Notes under the pieces: generated by a model
The model's database searches: none
The model's input: only the letters and a program-made list of their open reading frames with translations
What the model was told of the DNA's origin: nothing
In this document: positions 1 to 8,329 of the stretch, piece after piece
Layout: each line of letters starts with the position of its first letter
Position numbering within the stretch: the first letter of the stretch is position 1
Made by a program: the position numbers and the translations under genes
NCBI GenBank assembly: GCA_965217605.1
Contig: CBDCJB010000015.1
Coordinates: 1 to 64,000, forward strand
Source: JAYYZW01 sp965217605
Lineage (GTDB): Bacteria > Pseudomonadota > Gammaproteobacteria > Ga0077536
Direction of reading: 5' to 3'
DNA length: 64,000 bases

Positions 1-70
1 GAAGGTGTGTCACGGGTCACATACGACATTTCCGGTAAACCGCCGGCCACCATCGAATGGGAATAGCCGG

Positions 71-556
71 GTGCCGAGTGAAGCGCCATCCGCCTCCGAT
101 CATCGATGGATGCAACACGCCCTCGCCCTTGCAAAACGGGCCAAGGCGGATGGCGAGATCCCCGTCGGTGCCGTAATCGTCGCGGACGGGGAGAACATCG
201 GAGAGGGTTGGAATGCCTGTGTGGGGGCGCACGACCCGACCGCGCATGCGGAGATCGTGGCCATCCGCCGCGCGGGACAGCGGGTCGGGAACTACCGCAT
301 GCCCGAGACGACGATGTATGTCACCTTGGAGCCCTGCGCGATGTGCGCAGGGGCCATCGTACAGGCGCGTATCGAACGAGTGGTATTCGGTGCGCACGAC
401 CCCAAGGCCGGCGCAGCCGGAAGCGTACTCAACGTGCTCGCTCAGCCCAGCCTGAACCATCGCGCGCGGGTGTTGGGCGGCGTCGAGGCGGAAGCGTGTG
501 GGCGGCTCGTGTCGGAATTCTTTAAAGCCCGACGCGCCGCGGCGCGAACCTCATGA
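71..556 (+). CDS. tadA: tRNA-specific adenosine deaminase TadA
   Basis: Converts adenosine-34 to inosine in the anticodon of tRNA-Arg(ACG), acting in the cytoplasm. The cytidine/deoxycytidylate deaminase fold is shown by the zinc and catalytic motif HAE (in PTAHAEI), followed by PCAMC, which supplies the two cysteine zinc ligands. The frame is open back to an ATG at 5, but the GTG at 71 gives about 161 residues, close to the usual TadA length, and places the conserved W-M-x-x-A-L helix near the N-terminus; I therefore prefer GTG 71. The stop overlaps the next start (ATGA at 553-556), so it is probably translationally coupled to the pncC-like gene. Confidence 0.93.
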   Translation: MPSEAPSASDHRWMQHALALAKRAKADGEIPVGAVIVADGENIGEGWNACVGAHDPTAHAEIVAIRRAGQRVGNYRMPETTMYVTLEPCAMCAGAIVQARIERVVFGAHDPKAGAAGSVLNVLAQPSLNHRARVLGGVEAEACGRLVSEFFKARRAAARTS

Positions 557-1053
557 GCGACGGGCCCAGCCAAGCCGAACTGGAAGCCCTTGCGGGCAAG
601 CTGGGTCAGCGATTATTGGAACGTGGATGGCGGGCGGCGACGGCGGAATCCTGCACCGGCGGCTGGATCGCCCAGTGTCTGACCGCTATCGCTGGGAGTT
701 CGGACTGGTTCGAAACCGGTCTTGTGACCTACTCCAACGCCGCGAAGATCGACTTACTCGGCGTCGATCCGATGACGATCGAGCGCTGCGGAGCGGTCAG
801 CGCCGAGGTGGCATTGGCGATGGCCGAAGGTGCGCGGCGCGTGTCGGGCGCGGATGTCGCAGTTGCCGTGACCGGGATCGCCGGTCCGGCCGGCGCGACG
901 CGGACCAAACCGGTCGGTACCGTGTGGTTGGGCATCGACGCGACCGGCGCGCAGGCGCAGGCGGAAATGCGCCAATTCGACGGTGGCCGCCGCGCGGTGC
1001 GCGCGCGCACCGTGGCGCTCGCGCTCGAGCGGCTCATCGAACTCACGACCTGA
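553..1053 (+). CDS. pncC: CinA C-terminal family nicotinamide-nucleotide amidohydrolase PncC
   Basis: A stand-alone PncC (CinA C-terminal) domain of 166 residues, expected to deamidate NMN to nicotinate mononucleotide in pyridine nucleotide salvage. Family features seen are the AESCTGG segment near residue 30, GLVTYSN, and GIAGPAG followed by KPVGTVW. In many gammaproteobacteria this gene lies immediately upstream of recA, as it does here with one gene between. It overlaps tadA by four bases. No N-terminal competence-damage (MoCF) domain is present, so this is the short form. Confidence 0.92.
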   Translation: MSDGPSQAELEALAGKLGQRLLERGWRAATAESCTGGWIAQCLTAIAGSSDWFETGLVTYSNAAKIDLLGVDPMTIERCGAVSAEVALAMAEGARRVSGADVAVAVTGIAGPAGATRTKPVGTVWLGIDATGAQAQAEMRQFDGGRRAVRARTVALALERLIELTT

Positions 1054-1066
1054 CGGCTCTGCGGAC

Positions 1067-1582
1067 ATGGCGCGACTCTTTTACGCCTTGTGGCCGGACG
1101 AGGGTACCCGCGCGGCATTGGCCGAAGCCGCCACGTACCTGGATATCCGCGACGGTCGCGCCGTACGTCCGGAAAATCTTCATCTGACCCTGCACTTCTT
1201 GGGCGAGATCGACGGTGGTCTGGCTGACGAGCTCGGCACCACGGCCTCGGTATTCGACATCGCGCCTTTCGCGATCGATATCGGTGACGCGGGATGGTGG
1301 CGCGGTGCGCAGGTCGCGTGGTTGGCGCCGCTCACCACGCCACCGGAGCTCGAGGAACTCTATTTGCGATTACGTACCCGTTTGAACGCATTCGAGGTGG
1401 CGACGGACGACCGTGCGTTCCGACCCCACCTCACCGTGGCGCGTAAAGTACGCCGCGCCCCACGTGTTTCAGGCACTATCGCGGTCCGATGGCGGGTCGA
1501 GGATTTCGCGCTCGTCGCGTCTCGGAGCGAGCCGGCCGGGGCCCGTTATGAGGTCCTGAATCGCTGGCGCCTTTCGGCCTGA
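1067..1582 (+). CDS. thpR: RNA 2',3'-cyclic phosphodiesterase (2H family)
   Basis: A 171-residue member of the 2H phosphoesterase superfamily, known to hydrolyse 2',3'-cyclic phosphate ends of RNA. Both catalytic HxT motifs are visible: HLTLHFLG around residue 40 and HLTV (in FRPHLTVARK) around residue 125. The open frame extends upstream to 983 over the pncC gene, but the ATG at 1067, 13 bases after the pncC stop, starts with the typical R-L-F-Y-A-L-W-P segment and is the likely start. It is probably cotranscribed with tadA and pncC and ends about 85 bases before recA. Confidence 0.9.
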   Translation: MARLFYALWPDEGTRAALAEAATYLDIRDGRAVRPENLHLTLHFLGEIDGGLADELGTTASVFDIAPFAIDIGDAGWWRGAQVAWLAPLTTPPELEELYLRLRTRLNAFEVATDDRAFRPHLTVARKVRRAPRVSGTIAVRWRVEDFALVASRSEPAGARYEVLNRWRLSA

Positions 1583-1667
1583 GCGATGCGATTATCTGGG
1601 CCAGGCAACTATGCAATAATCCGGGCACCGACTGTGGTCAGGACCAACGTTAAAGAGGACAAACCTT

Positions 1668-2711
1668 ATGGATGAAAACAAACAAAAGGCGCTAGGAGCG
1701 GCGCTGTCCCAAATTGAAAAACAATTCGGCAGCGGATCGATCATGCGTATGGGCGACGCGGGCGCCGTCCCGAACGTCGAAGCAATCTCGAGCGGATCGC
1801 TATGCCTCGATATCGCGCTCGGTGTCGGCGGCATGCCGCGCGGGCGGGTCGTCGAGATCTACGGTCCGGAGTCATCCGGCAAGACGACCCTCGCGCTGCA
1901 CGTTGTGTCCGAAGCACAAAAACTCGGCGGCACTGCCGCGTTCGTCGATGCCGAACACGCACTCGATCCGCAGTACGCTGAATGCGTCGGTGTCAACATC
2001 GAGGAACTGCTCGTCTCCCAACCCGACACCGGGGAGCAGGCGCTAGAGATTACGGACATGCTGGTGCGTTCCGGAGCGATTGACGTGATCGTCATTGATT
2101 CCGTTGCAGCGCTTACGCCCAAAGCCGAGATCGAGGGCGAAATGGGCGATACCCACGTCGGTCTGCAGGCGCGTTTGATGTCGCAAGCATTGCGAAAACT
2201 GACGGGAAACATCAAGCGCTCGAACACCCTCGTTGTTTTTATCAACCAGATCCGCATGAAGATCGGCGTCATGTTCGGCAATCCGGAAACGACGACGGGC
2301 GGAAACGCGCTGAAGTTTTATTCGTCGGTGCGTCTGGATATCCGCCGTATCGGATCGATCAAACGCGGCGACGAAGTCATCGGCAATGAAACCCGCGTGA
2401 AGGTCGTCAAGAACAAGGTCGCGCCGCCGTTCAAGCAGGCGCACTTCGATATCCTGTACAACGAAGGCGTATCGCGCGAAAGTGAGTTGATCGAATTAGG
2501 CGTTGAGCACAAGCTGATGGAGAAGACGGGCGCGTGGTACAGCTATAAAGGCGATCGCCTGGGTCAGGGCAAGGACAATGTGCGCCAGTTCTTAAAGGAG
2601 AATCCTGAACTGAGCGCGGAGCTCGAGGCAGCGATCCGGGCCGAAACGATAACCGCCGCGGCACCCATAGAAGACGATGCCGGCGCGCAATCGATGGAGG
2701 CTGAAGCCTGA
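1668..2711 (+). CDS. recA: Recombinase RecA
   Basis: ATP-dependent strand-exchange protein for homologous recombination and SOS induction. At 347 residues it has the normal length and full set of motifs: Walker A GPESSGKTT near residue 66, the catalytic glutamate region DAEHALD, Walker B VIVIDSVAAL and the L2-loop segment around FINQIRMKIG. The C-terminus is acidic as usual. The ribosome binding site AGAGGA precedes the ATG by about 8 bases. I could not find an E. coli-type LexA box (CTG-N10-CAG) in the 85 bases upstream, so SOS control, if present, may use a different operator. Confidence 0.99.
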   Translation: MDENKQKALGAALSQIEKQFGSGSIMRMGDAGAVPNVEAISSGSLCLDIALGVGGMPRGRVVEIYGPESSGKTTLALHVVSEAQKLGGTAAFVDAEHALDPQYAECVGVNIEELLVSQPDTGEQALEITDMLVRSGAIDVIVIDSVAALTPKAEIEGEMGDTHVGLQARLMSQALRKLTGNIKRSNTLVVFINQIRMKIGVMFGNPETTTGGNALKFYSSVRLDIRRIGSIKRGDEVIGNETRVKVVKNKVAPPFKQAHFDILYNEGVSRESELIELGVEHKLMEKTGAWYSYKGDRLGQGKDNVRQFLKENPELSAELEAAIRAETITAAAPIEDDAGAQSMEAEA

Positions 2712-3172
2712 GCGAAGCGCGACGGCCTTCAGCGCGCGACCTGGCCGTCGCTGCACTCGCCCGTCGCGAGCATAGCCGCTTCGAATTGCAACGGAAACTC
2801 GTTGCAAAAGGATCGGAGCGTTCACAGGTCGCTCTAGCTTTGGGCGCGCTTGAAGACGAGGGCCTGCTGGACGATCGACGCTTTGCGGAGGTATTTGCCC
2901 GTCAGCGCGCCGATCGCGGCTACGGTCCCAGACGTATCGCCGATGAATTACGGCAACGCGGCGTTGGTGATGACTTGATCGCGCGCGAGATCGAGTCCGG
3001 TGCACACGATTGGGCGGCGCTCGCGAGCGCGGTTCGCTGCAAAAAATTCAAGACCTTGCCCGGCTCGTTTGACGAGCGCGCTCGGCAGATCCGCTTCATG
3101 CAGTACCGTGGCTTTCACCATGATCACATTCGTCATGCATTGGAACATTCCGTAAACGATGAAGACTTCTGA
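2708..3172 (+). CDS. recX: Regulatory protein RecX
   Basis: Negative modulator of RecA filaments, built from three-helix repeats. The coding similarity starts well before the first standard start: the conserved A-L-A-R-R-E-H-S-R-x-E-L segment is encoded from about 2750, while the first in-frame TTG is at 2786 and would cut it off. The only plausible starts upstream are CTG codons, including one at 2708 that overlaps the recA stop as CTGA. I therefore annotate from 2708, with the exact start uncertain. Second and third repeats include DDRRFAEVFARQRADRGYG and Y-R-G-F near the end. The 3' end overlaps alaS by 14 bases. Confidence 0.85.
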   Translation: MSEARRPSARDLAVAALARREHSRFELQRKLVAKGSERSQVALALGALEDEGLLDDRRFAEVFARQRADRGYGPRRIADELRQRGVGDDLIAREIESGAHDWAALASAVRCKKFKTLPGSFDERARQIRFMQYRGFHHDHIRHALEHSVNDEDF

Positions 3173-5777
3173 AATCCGCAGCGCTTTCCTTCAGTACTTC
3201 GAAGGCAAGGGTCACGCTGTTGTCGACAGCAGTCCGCTGGTACCGGCGAACGATCCATCGTTGTTGTTCACCAATGCCGGAATGGTGCAATTCAAGGATC
3301 TGTTTCTGGGGCTGGAAAAGCGCGATTACGATCGTGCGGCGACCAGTCAGCGCTGCGTTCGCGCGGGAGGAAAACACAACGACCTCGACAACGTAGGGTA
3401 CACCGCCCGCCACCACACGTTCTTCGAGATGCTTGGAAACTTCAGTTTCGGTGAATACTTTAAACGTGAAGCGATCCAGTTTGCATGGGAACTGTTGACC
3501 GAACGCTTCGGGCTCTCACCCGAGCGCCTCTGGGTTACCGTGTTCGAGGAAGACGATGAGGCCGCGGCGATCTGGATCGACGAAATCGGCGCCGATCCCA
3601 AACGCTTCTCACGGTGCGGCGAGAAGGATAATTTCTGGATGATGGGTGACACCGGCCCTTGCGGTCCGTGTTCGGAGATCTTTTTCGATCATGGGCCCGA
3701 AATCCCCGGTGGACCACCCGGCAGTCCCGACGCGGACGCCGACCGATACGTCGAGATCTGGAATCTAGTATTCATGCAGTTCGAACGGAGTGCCGACGGT
3801 GCCCTCAAACCGATTCCCAAGCCGTCGGTTGACACCGGTATGGGATTGGAGCGCATAGCGGCGGTGTTGCAGGGGGTCCACGATAACTACGACATCGATC
3901 TGTTCCAGAATCTGCTCGCAGCAGTCCGTGAAGAAGTACCGGGCGGGGAGGTGGAACGAAATTCCTTGCGCGTGATTGCCGATCACATTCGTTCATGCGC
4001 GTTTCTCGTATTAGACGGCGTCATTCCATCGAACGAAGGACGCGGTTACGTGCTACGCCGGATCATCCGCAGAGCGCTCAGACACGGGCACAAACTCGGC
4101 ATCGACGAACCTTTCTTTCACCGCCTTGTCGATCCGCTGGCACGTGAGATGGGCGACGCTTATCCGAGTCTCGGCGACAAACGCCAGGCCATCGCCGCAA
4201 AGTTGAAACAGGAGGAGGAGCGCTTTGCGGAGACCTTGGATCAAGGCCTGCGCATTCTCGACGCGGCCATAGATGCGATGAGCGGTAAGACGATCGCAGG
4301 CGAGGTCGTCTTTCAGCTTTACGATACCTACGGATTTCCAGTCGACCTCACCGCTGATATCGCACGCGAACGCGCCTTGGAAATCGACCACGCCGGCTTC
4401 GATGCTGCCATGGAGGTACAGCGGGAACGGGCGCGCGCAGCGAGCCAGTTCGTGGGCGCGGACACCTCCGCGGCGATCAGTGCGGCGGTATTGTCGTCGC
4501 TCGGTACGGATCAGAATTTCACGGGATATGACACCACCCGCGATGAAGCCAAAGTCGTCGGATTGTTCGTCGACGGTGATGCAGTCGACGAACTCGCAAC
4601 CGGCAGCCCCGGCGCCGTCGTGCTCGATCGCACGCCGTTTTACGCCGAGTCCGGCGGGCAGGTCGGCGATCAGGGGCGGTTTGTGGCCGACGGTACGGTA
4701 TACAAAGTCGTGGATACGCGTAAGCAGGGCGGGTTGTTTCTTCATGTAGGCCAGGTGGAATCGGGTAGCCTCGTAATCGGCGCGCAGGTGAGCGCCGAGG
4801 TGGACGATCCCAGGCGCCGAGCGACCGTGTTGAATCACTCCGCGACGCATCTGATGCACGCGGCCTTGCGATCGATATTGGGCGCACATGTCGAGCAAAA
4901 AGGATCCCTCGTCGATGCCAGTCGCACGCGCTTCGATTTCTCCCATCCGAACCCAGTTGAGCCCGACGAACTGCGTGAGATCGAGCGCCTCGTTAACCGC
5001 GAGATTAGAAACAATGTCGCCGTGCAGGCGCGCATCGTGCCGTATCGCGACGCCATCGATAGCGGCGCGATGGCCTTGTTTGGAGAGAAATACGGTGACG
5101 AGGTCCGTGTGCTGCGCATGGGCGAATTTTCGGTTGAACTGTGCGGGGGCACACACGTATCGCGCACCGGCGACATCGGCGCGTTCAAGATCGTCTCGGA
5201 AACCGGTATCGCATCCGGCGTGCGCCGTATCGAGGCGATCACCGGGAATGCCGCCGTAGAACACATGCTTGAAAACGAAGCGACGCTGATGCGCATCGGT
5301 GCGTTGGCGCGCGCAGGCGCGGGTGATGTCGAACAGAAGATCAAGCAGCTCATCGAGCGATCGCGTTCGCTAGACAAGGAAATCCAGGACCTCAAAGGGA
5401 AATTGGCTCAGCAATCGGGACGTGATATCGCCGATGGCGCAGAGGAGATCGGTGATGCAACGGTCGTTGCGGAAGTCATCGACGGCGCCGATATGAGTAC
5501 CTTGCGTTCGACTTGTGATCGCCTCAAAGACCGGTTCGAACGCGCCGTCATCGTCTTGGGCGCGGTCGAGGATGGTAAAGTGCGGCTCGTAGCGGGTGTA
5601 ACGAAGAGCTTCTCGCATGTCGTGCACGCGGGTGAACTCGTCAATTTCGTGGCGCAGCAAGTGGGGGGAAAAGGCGGTGGCCGCCCGGATATGGCTCAAG
5701 CGGGTGGATCCGACCCGGATAAGCTCAACGATGCAATAAGATCGGTCGCCGGCTGGGTGTCCGAGCACATTGCATGA
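3159..5777 (+). CDS. alaS: Alanyl-tRNA synthetase
   Basis: Charges tRNA-Ala with alanine and edits mischarged serine and glycine. The 872-residue protein has the class II catalytic domain at the N-terminus (F-x-N-A-G-M-x-Q-F-K around residues 37-48), the editing domain with the zinc motif HSATHLMH near residue 560 and CGGTH near residue 662, and the C-Ala/DHHA1 domain with GGKGGGRPDMAQAGG near the end. The start overlaps recX; lysC follows after 12 bases. The recA-recX-alaS-lysC-csrA order is a well-known gammaproteobacterial arrangement. Confidence 0.99.
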   Translation: MKTSEIRSAFLQYFEGKGHAVVDSSPLVPANDPSLLFTNAGMVQFKDLFLGLEKRDYDRAATSQRCVRAGGKHNDLDNVGYTARHHTFFEMLGNFSFGEYFKREAIQFAWELLTERFGLSPERLWVTVFEEDDEAAAIWIDEIGADPKRFSRCGEKDNFWMMGDTGPCGPCSEIFFDHGPEIPGGPPGSPDADADRYVEIWNLVFMQFERSADGALKPIPKPSVDTGMGLERIAAVLQGVHDNYDIDLFQNLLAAVREEVPGGEVERNSLRVIADHIRSCAFLVLDGVIPSNEGRGYVLRRIIRRALRHGHKLGIDEPFFHRLVDPLAREMGDAYPSLGDKRQAIAAKLKQEEERFAETLDQGLRILDAAIDAMSGKTIAGEVVFQLYDTYGFPVDLTADIARERALEIDHAGFDAAMEVQRERARAASQFVGADTSAAISAAVLSSLGTDQNFTGYDTTRDEAKVVGLFVDGDAVDELATGSPGAVVLDRTPFYAESGGQVGDQGRFVADGTVYKVVDTRKQGGLFLHVGQVESGSLVIGAQVSAEVDDPRRRATVLNHSATHLMHAALRSILGAHVEQKGSLVDASRTRFDFSHPNPVEPDELREIERLVNREIRNNVAVQARIVPYRDAIDSGAMALFGEKYGDEVRVLRMGEFSVELCGGTHVSRTGDIGAFKIVSETGIASGVRRIEAITGNAAVEHMLENEATLMRIGALARAGAGDVEQKIKQLIERSRSLDKEIQDLKGKLAQQSGRDIADGAEEIGDATVVAEVIDGADMSTLRSTCDRLKDRFERAVIVLGAVEDGKVRLVAGVTKSFSHVVHAGELVNFVAQQVGGKGGGRPDMAQAGGSDPDKLNDAIRSVAGWVSEHIA

Positions 5778-5789
5778 AACATTTCACCG

Positions 5790-7010
5790 ATGAATACGAT
5801 CGTTCAAAAATTCGGAGGAACGTCGCTCGCCGATGTCGACCGCATCGAGGCGGTGGCGGATCAGGTTGCTAATACGCGCCGGGAAGGCCATGGAGTCGTG
5901 GTAGTCGTGTCGGCCATGGCCGGCGAAACGGATCGCCTGCTCGCGTTGGCGAAAACCTTTCACGAGCATCCGGTGGGACGCGAACTGGATGTTCTCTTAG
6001 CGACCGGCGAGCAGGTTACGATCGCGTTGCTCAGCATGGCGCTCGGCAAGCGTGGCGTCGATGCGGTGTCCTACACCGGCGGCCAGGTACGCATTCTCAC
6101 CGACAGCGCACACGGTAAGGCCCGTATCGTCGATATCGACGAGCAAAGGGTTCGCGGAGATCTTGATGGAGGCCGGGTCGTGGTGATCGCCGGATTTCAG
6201 GGAATGGACGAAAGCGGCAACATCACGACGCTTGGCCGCGGGGGGTCCGACACGACGGCGGTCGCGATGGCGGCCGCGTTGGATGCCGACGAATGTCGGA
6301 TTTATACCGATGTCGATGGCGTTTATACGACCGATCCCCGAATCGTTCCCGACGCGCGGCGACTCGAACACATCACCTACGAAGAAATGCTCGAGATGGC
6401 GAGCCTCGGAGCCAAGGTATTGCAGATACGCGCCGTCGAATTCGCGAGCAAATACCGCGTGGATGTCCGTGTGTTGTCGTCATTTGAGGCGGGCCCCGGA
6501 ACTTTGATTACCACTGAGGAGAACATCGTGGAGCAAGCCCTAATTTCAGGCGTAACGCTCAATCGTGACGAAGCCAAGGTGACGGTCGTCGGCGTGCCCG
6601 ACCGTCCGGGTGTTGCGAGTACCATTTTGGGCCCCGTGGCGGCGGCGAACATCGAAGTCGACATGATCGTTCAAAATACGGGCGCCGACGGCGCTACCGA
6701 TTTCACCTTTACGGTTCATCGCAACGATCACGACAAGACGCTGGAGATACTCGAGGAATTGACGGCCGACCTCGGCGCCCGCCGCGTAGACGGCGATAAC
6801 ACGATCGTGAAGATCTCGATCGTGGGCGTCGGCATGCGCTCGCACGCCGGAATAGCCAGCCGCATGTTCAGTGCGCTGGCCGCGGAGGGGATCAACATTC
6901 GCATGATATCGACCTCTGAAATCAAGATTTCGGTCGTCGTCGACGAAAAATACTCGGAACTCGGCGTGCGTACCTTGCATTCGGAGTTTGGATTGGAGCA
7001 CGGCGGGTAG
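5790..7010 (+). CDS. lysC: Aspartate kinase
   Basis: First step of the lysine, threonine and methionine branch: ATP-dependent phosphorylation of aspartate. The 406-residue protein has the amino-acid kinase domain (KFGGTSLAD at the N-terminus, GRGGSDTTAVA near residue 150) followed by two ACT domains that normally bind lysine and/or threonine. A GTG at 6528 in the same frame, seven bases after a GAGGA motif, begins a segment resembling the beta-subunit start of alpha2/beta2-type aspartokinases, so two products from one gene are possible. It sits between alaS and csrA, as in Pseudomonas-type gene orders. Confidence 0.96.
   Translation: MNTIVQKFGGTSLADVDRIEAVADQVANTRREGHGVVVVVSAMAGETDRLLALAKTFHEHPVGRELDVLLATGEQVTIALLSMALGKRGVDAVSYTGGQVRILTDSAHGKARIVDIDEQRVRGDLDGGRVVVIAGFQGMDESGNITTLGRGGSDTTAVAMAAALDADECRIYTDVDGVYTTDPRIVPDARRLEHITYEEMLEMASLGAKVLQIRAVEFASKYRVDVRVLSSFEAGPGTLITTEENIVEQALISGVTLNRDEAKVTVVGVPDRPGVASTILGPVAAANIEVDMIVQNTGADGATDFTFTVHRNDHDKTLEILEELTADLGARRVDGDNTIVKISIVGVGMRSHAGIASRMFSALAAEGINIRMISTSEIKISVVVDEKYSELGVRTLHSEFGLEHGG
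6528..7010 (+). other. Possible internal start for aspartokinase beta subunit
   Basis: An in-frame GTG at 6528 lies seven bases downstream of GAGGA (6516-6520) and opens with V-E-Q-A-L-I-S-G-V, placed just ahead of the first ACT domain. In alpha2/beta2 aspartokinases (Bacillus, Corynebacterium, some Pseudomonas) the regulatory beta subunit starts at the equivalent place. The product would be 160 residues containing only the ACT domains. This is inference from spacing and position; no direct proof of initiation is available. Confidence 0.4.
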
Positions 7011-7191
7011 CGGGCCCCGATGTGACGGTCGTTTACGATCGGGCGGTTGGAATCCAGGATTTTTGGAACCTTTGCCTATAAAATGAATCCATCAGGGAAC
7101 GATAGTGGCCCTATAAATAACTCGAACGGCGACTCAAATTTCGATTACTTGGTAACGCATCGCGTGCCGCAAGCATAGTATGGAGGGTGGT

Positions 7192-7386
7192 ATGCTTATT
7201 CTAACCAGGCGGGTTGGGGAGTCCTTGATGATTGGTGACGACGTCAACGTTACCGTGTTAGGCATTAAGGGAAACCAGGTCCGCATCGGCGTGAGCGCGC
7301 CCAAAGAAGTCGCGGTACACCGCGAAGAAATCTACCAACGCATCCAACAAGAGAACAGCGACGAGGTAGCAAGCTCCGCTGAGTAG
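7192..7386 (+). CDS. csrA: Carbon storage regulator CsrA/RsmA
   Basis: Homodimeric RNA-binding post-transcriptional regulator that binds GGA motifs in mRNA leaders. The 64-residue sequence begins MLILTRRVGESLMIGDD and contains the RNA-contacting R-I-G-V-x-A-P-K-E-V-A-V-H-R-E-E-I region. An in-frame ATG at 7180 would add four residues, but it lies within the ribosome binding site GGAGGG, so ATG 7192 is chosen. The GGA inside this ribosome binding site is a possible autoregulatory target. It is followed 20 bases later by tRNA-Ser(GCU), the same neighbour as in E. coli. Confidence 0.97.
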   Translation: MLILTRRVGESLMIGDDVNVTVLGIKGNQVRIGVSAPKEVAVHREEIYQRIQQENSDEVASSAE

Positions 7387-7406
7387 TTCCTTCATGCTTT
7401 AGCAAC

Positions 7407-7497
7407 GGAGAGGTGGCCGAGTGGCTGAAGGCGCTCCCCTGCTAAGGGAGTATGGGTTAAAAGCCCATCGAGGGTTCGAATCCCTCTCTCTCCGCCA
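7407..7497 (+). tRNA. tRNA-Ser (GCU)
   Basis: A 91-base class II tRNA with encoded CCA. The acceptor stem pairs GGAGAGG with TCTCTCC (one G-T pair), the anticodon stem CTCCC/GGGAG (7434-7438/7446-7450) encloses loop CTGCTAA with anticodon GCT at 7441-7443, there is a long variable arm, and the T arm contains GGTTCGAATCC. It reads AGC/AGU serine codons. Its location just after csrA matches serV in E. coli. Confidence 0.97.
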
Positions 7498-7534
7498 CCC
7501 CATTATCGCGCTGATCGCCTGCGCGTGCTTACTA

Positions 7535-8329
7535 ATGCTGTGCATGTCCGCCGGCGAATCTTCATACACGGCACCGCGCGGACCCGGCGGCAAGCCCGAT
7601 CTCAACGGCACCTGGCACGCCTGGAACCGGGCGAACGATGATCTCGAACACCATGCGGCGAAGGCTGCGAGGGTATTTCAGGCGGGCCCCGTCGGGCCCG
7701 TGCCCGCGAAGGAAGTCGTGGCGCTCGGCGCCGTCGGTGCGGTGCCGGCCGGCATCGGCGTCGTGGTGGGCGGCAAGATCCCCTACCTGCCGGCTGCACG
7801 CGAATTAAGAGAGGAGAATCGGGCGCAGTGGTTGACCCGGGACCCCGAGATCAAATGCTACCTGCCCGGCATTCCACGCGCGACCTACATGCCCTATCCG
7901 TTCCAGATCTTTCACAACGAAGACGCCCTGTTTTTCGCCTACGAGTATGCCGGCGCGGTACGCAGCATCCATTTCGCGGATCCCGGCCCTGCGCCCATTG
8001 ACTCGTGGATGGGCCAATCCGTTGGCACCTGGGAGGGCGACACCCTCGTCATTGAAACGACTGGACAGAACGACCGAACCTGGCTGGACCGCGCCGGGAA
8101 CTTTCACTCCGAGCTGCTCCGCGTGACCGAACGCTTTACGCCGACGAGTGTGCATACCTTGTCGTACGAGGCGACGCTCGAGGATGAAAAAGTGTTCGAG
8201 GCGCCCTGGACCATTCGTATGACGCTCTACCGGTTAGTCGGCAATGACGCGCGCCTGCAGCAGTTCAACTGCGTCGAGTTCGTGGAGGAGCTCATGTACG
8301 GGCACTTGCGCAAGCATCCGCTGAACTGA
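7535..8329 (+). CDS. Secreted protein of unknown function (GTW/WEGDTL type)
   Basis: I do not recognise a named function. The mature part resembles the next gene: both have P-D-L-x-G-T-W near the N-terminus and a conserved C-terminal block W-x-G-x-S-x-G-x-W-E-x-D-T-L-V-x-E-T followed by E-R-F-T. They are diverged paralogues. The first ATG is at 7535, but a hydrophobic, cysteine-containing signal-like stretch (ALIACACLLMLC) is encoded upstream in the same frame and runs back to the CCA end of the tRNA, with only ATT or CTG as possible starts. Export is therefore likely but the start is unresolved. It ends one base into the next gene's start codon (8329). Confidence 0.6.
   Translation: MLCMSAGESSYTAPRGPGGKPDLNGTWHAWNRANDDLEHHAAKAARVFQAGPVGPVPAKEVVALGAVGAVPAGIGVVVGGKIPYLPAARELREENRAQWLTRDPEIKCYLPGIPRATYMPYPFQIFHNEDALFFAYEYAGAVRSIHFADPGPAPIDSWMGQSVGTWEGDTLVIETTGQNDRTWLDRAGNFHSELLRVTERFTPTSVHTLSYEATLEDEKVFEAPWTIRMTLYRLVGNDARLQQFNCVEFVEELMYGHLRKHPLN

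Noticed and set aside
1583..1667. E. coli-type LexA box upstream of recA
   Set aside because: No CTG-N10-CAG palindrome was found in this interval.
4053..5264. 403-codon minus-strand frame inside alaS
   Set aside because: Shadow of a well-supported essential gene, with no conserved motif or start site.
7421..7534. Coding start inside tRNA-Ser for the secreted protein
   Set aside because: The open frame crosses the tRNA by chance; translation from within a structural RNA gene is unlikely, although the true start remains open.
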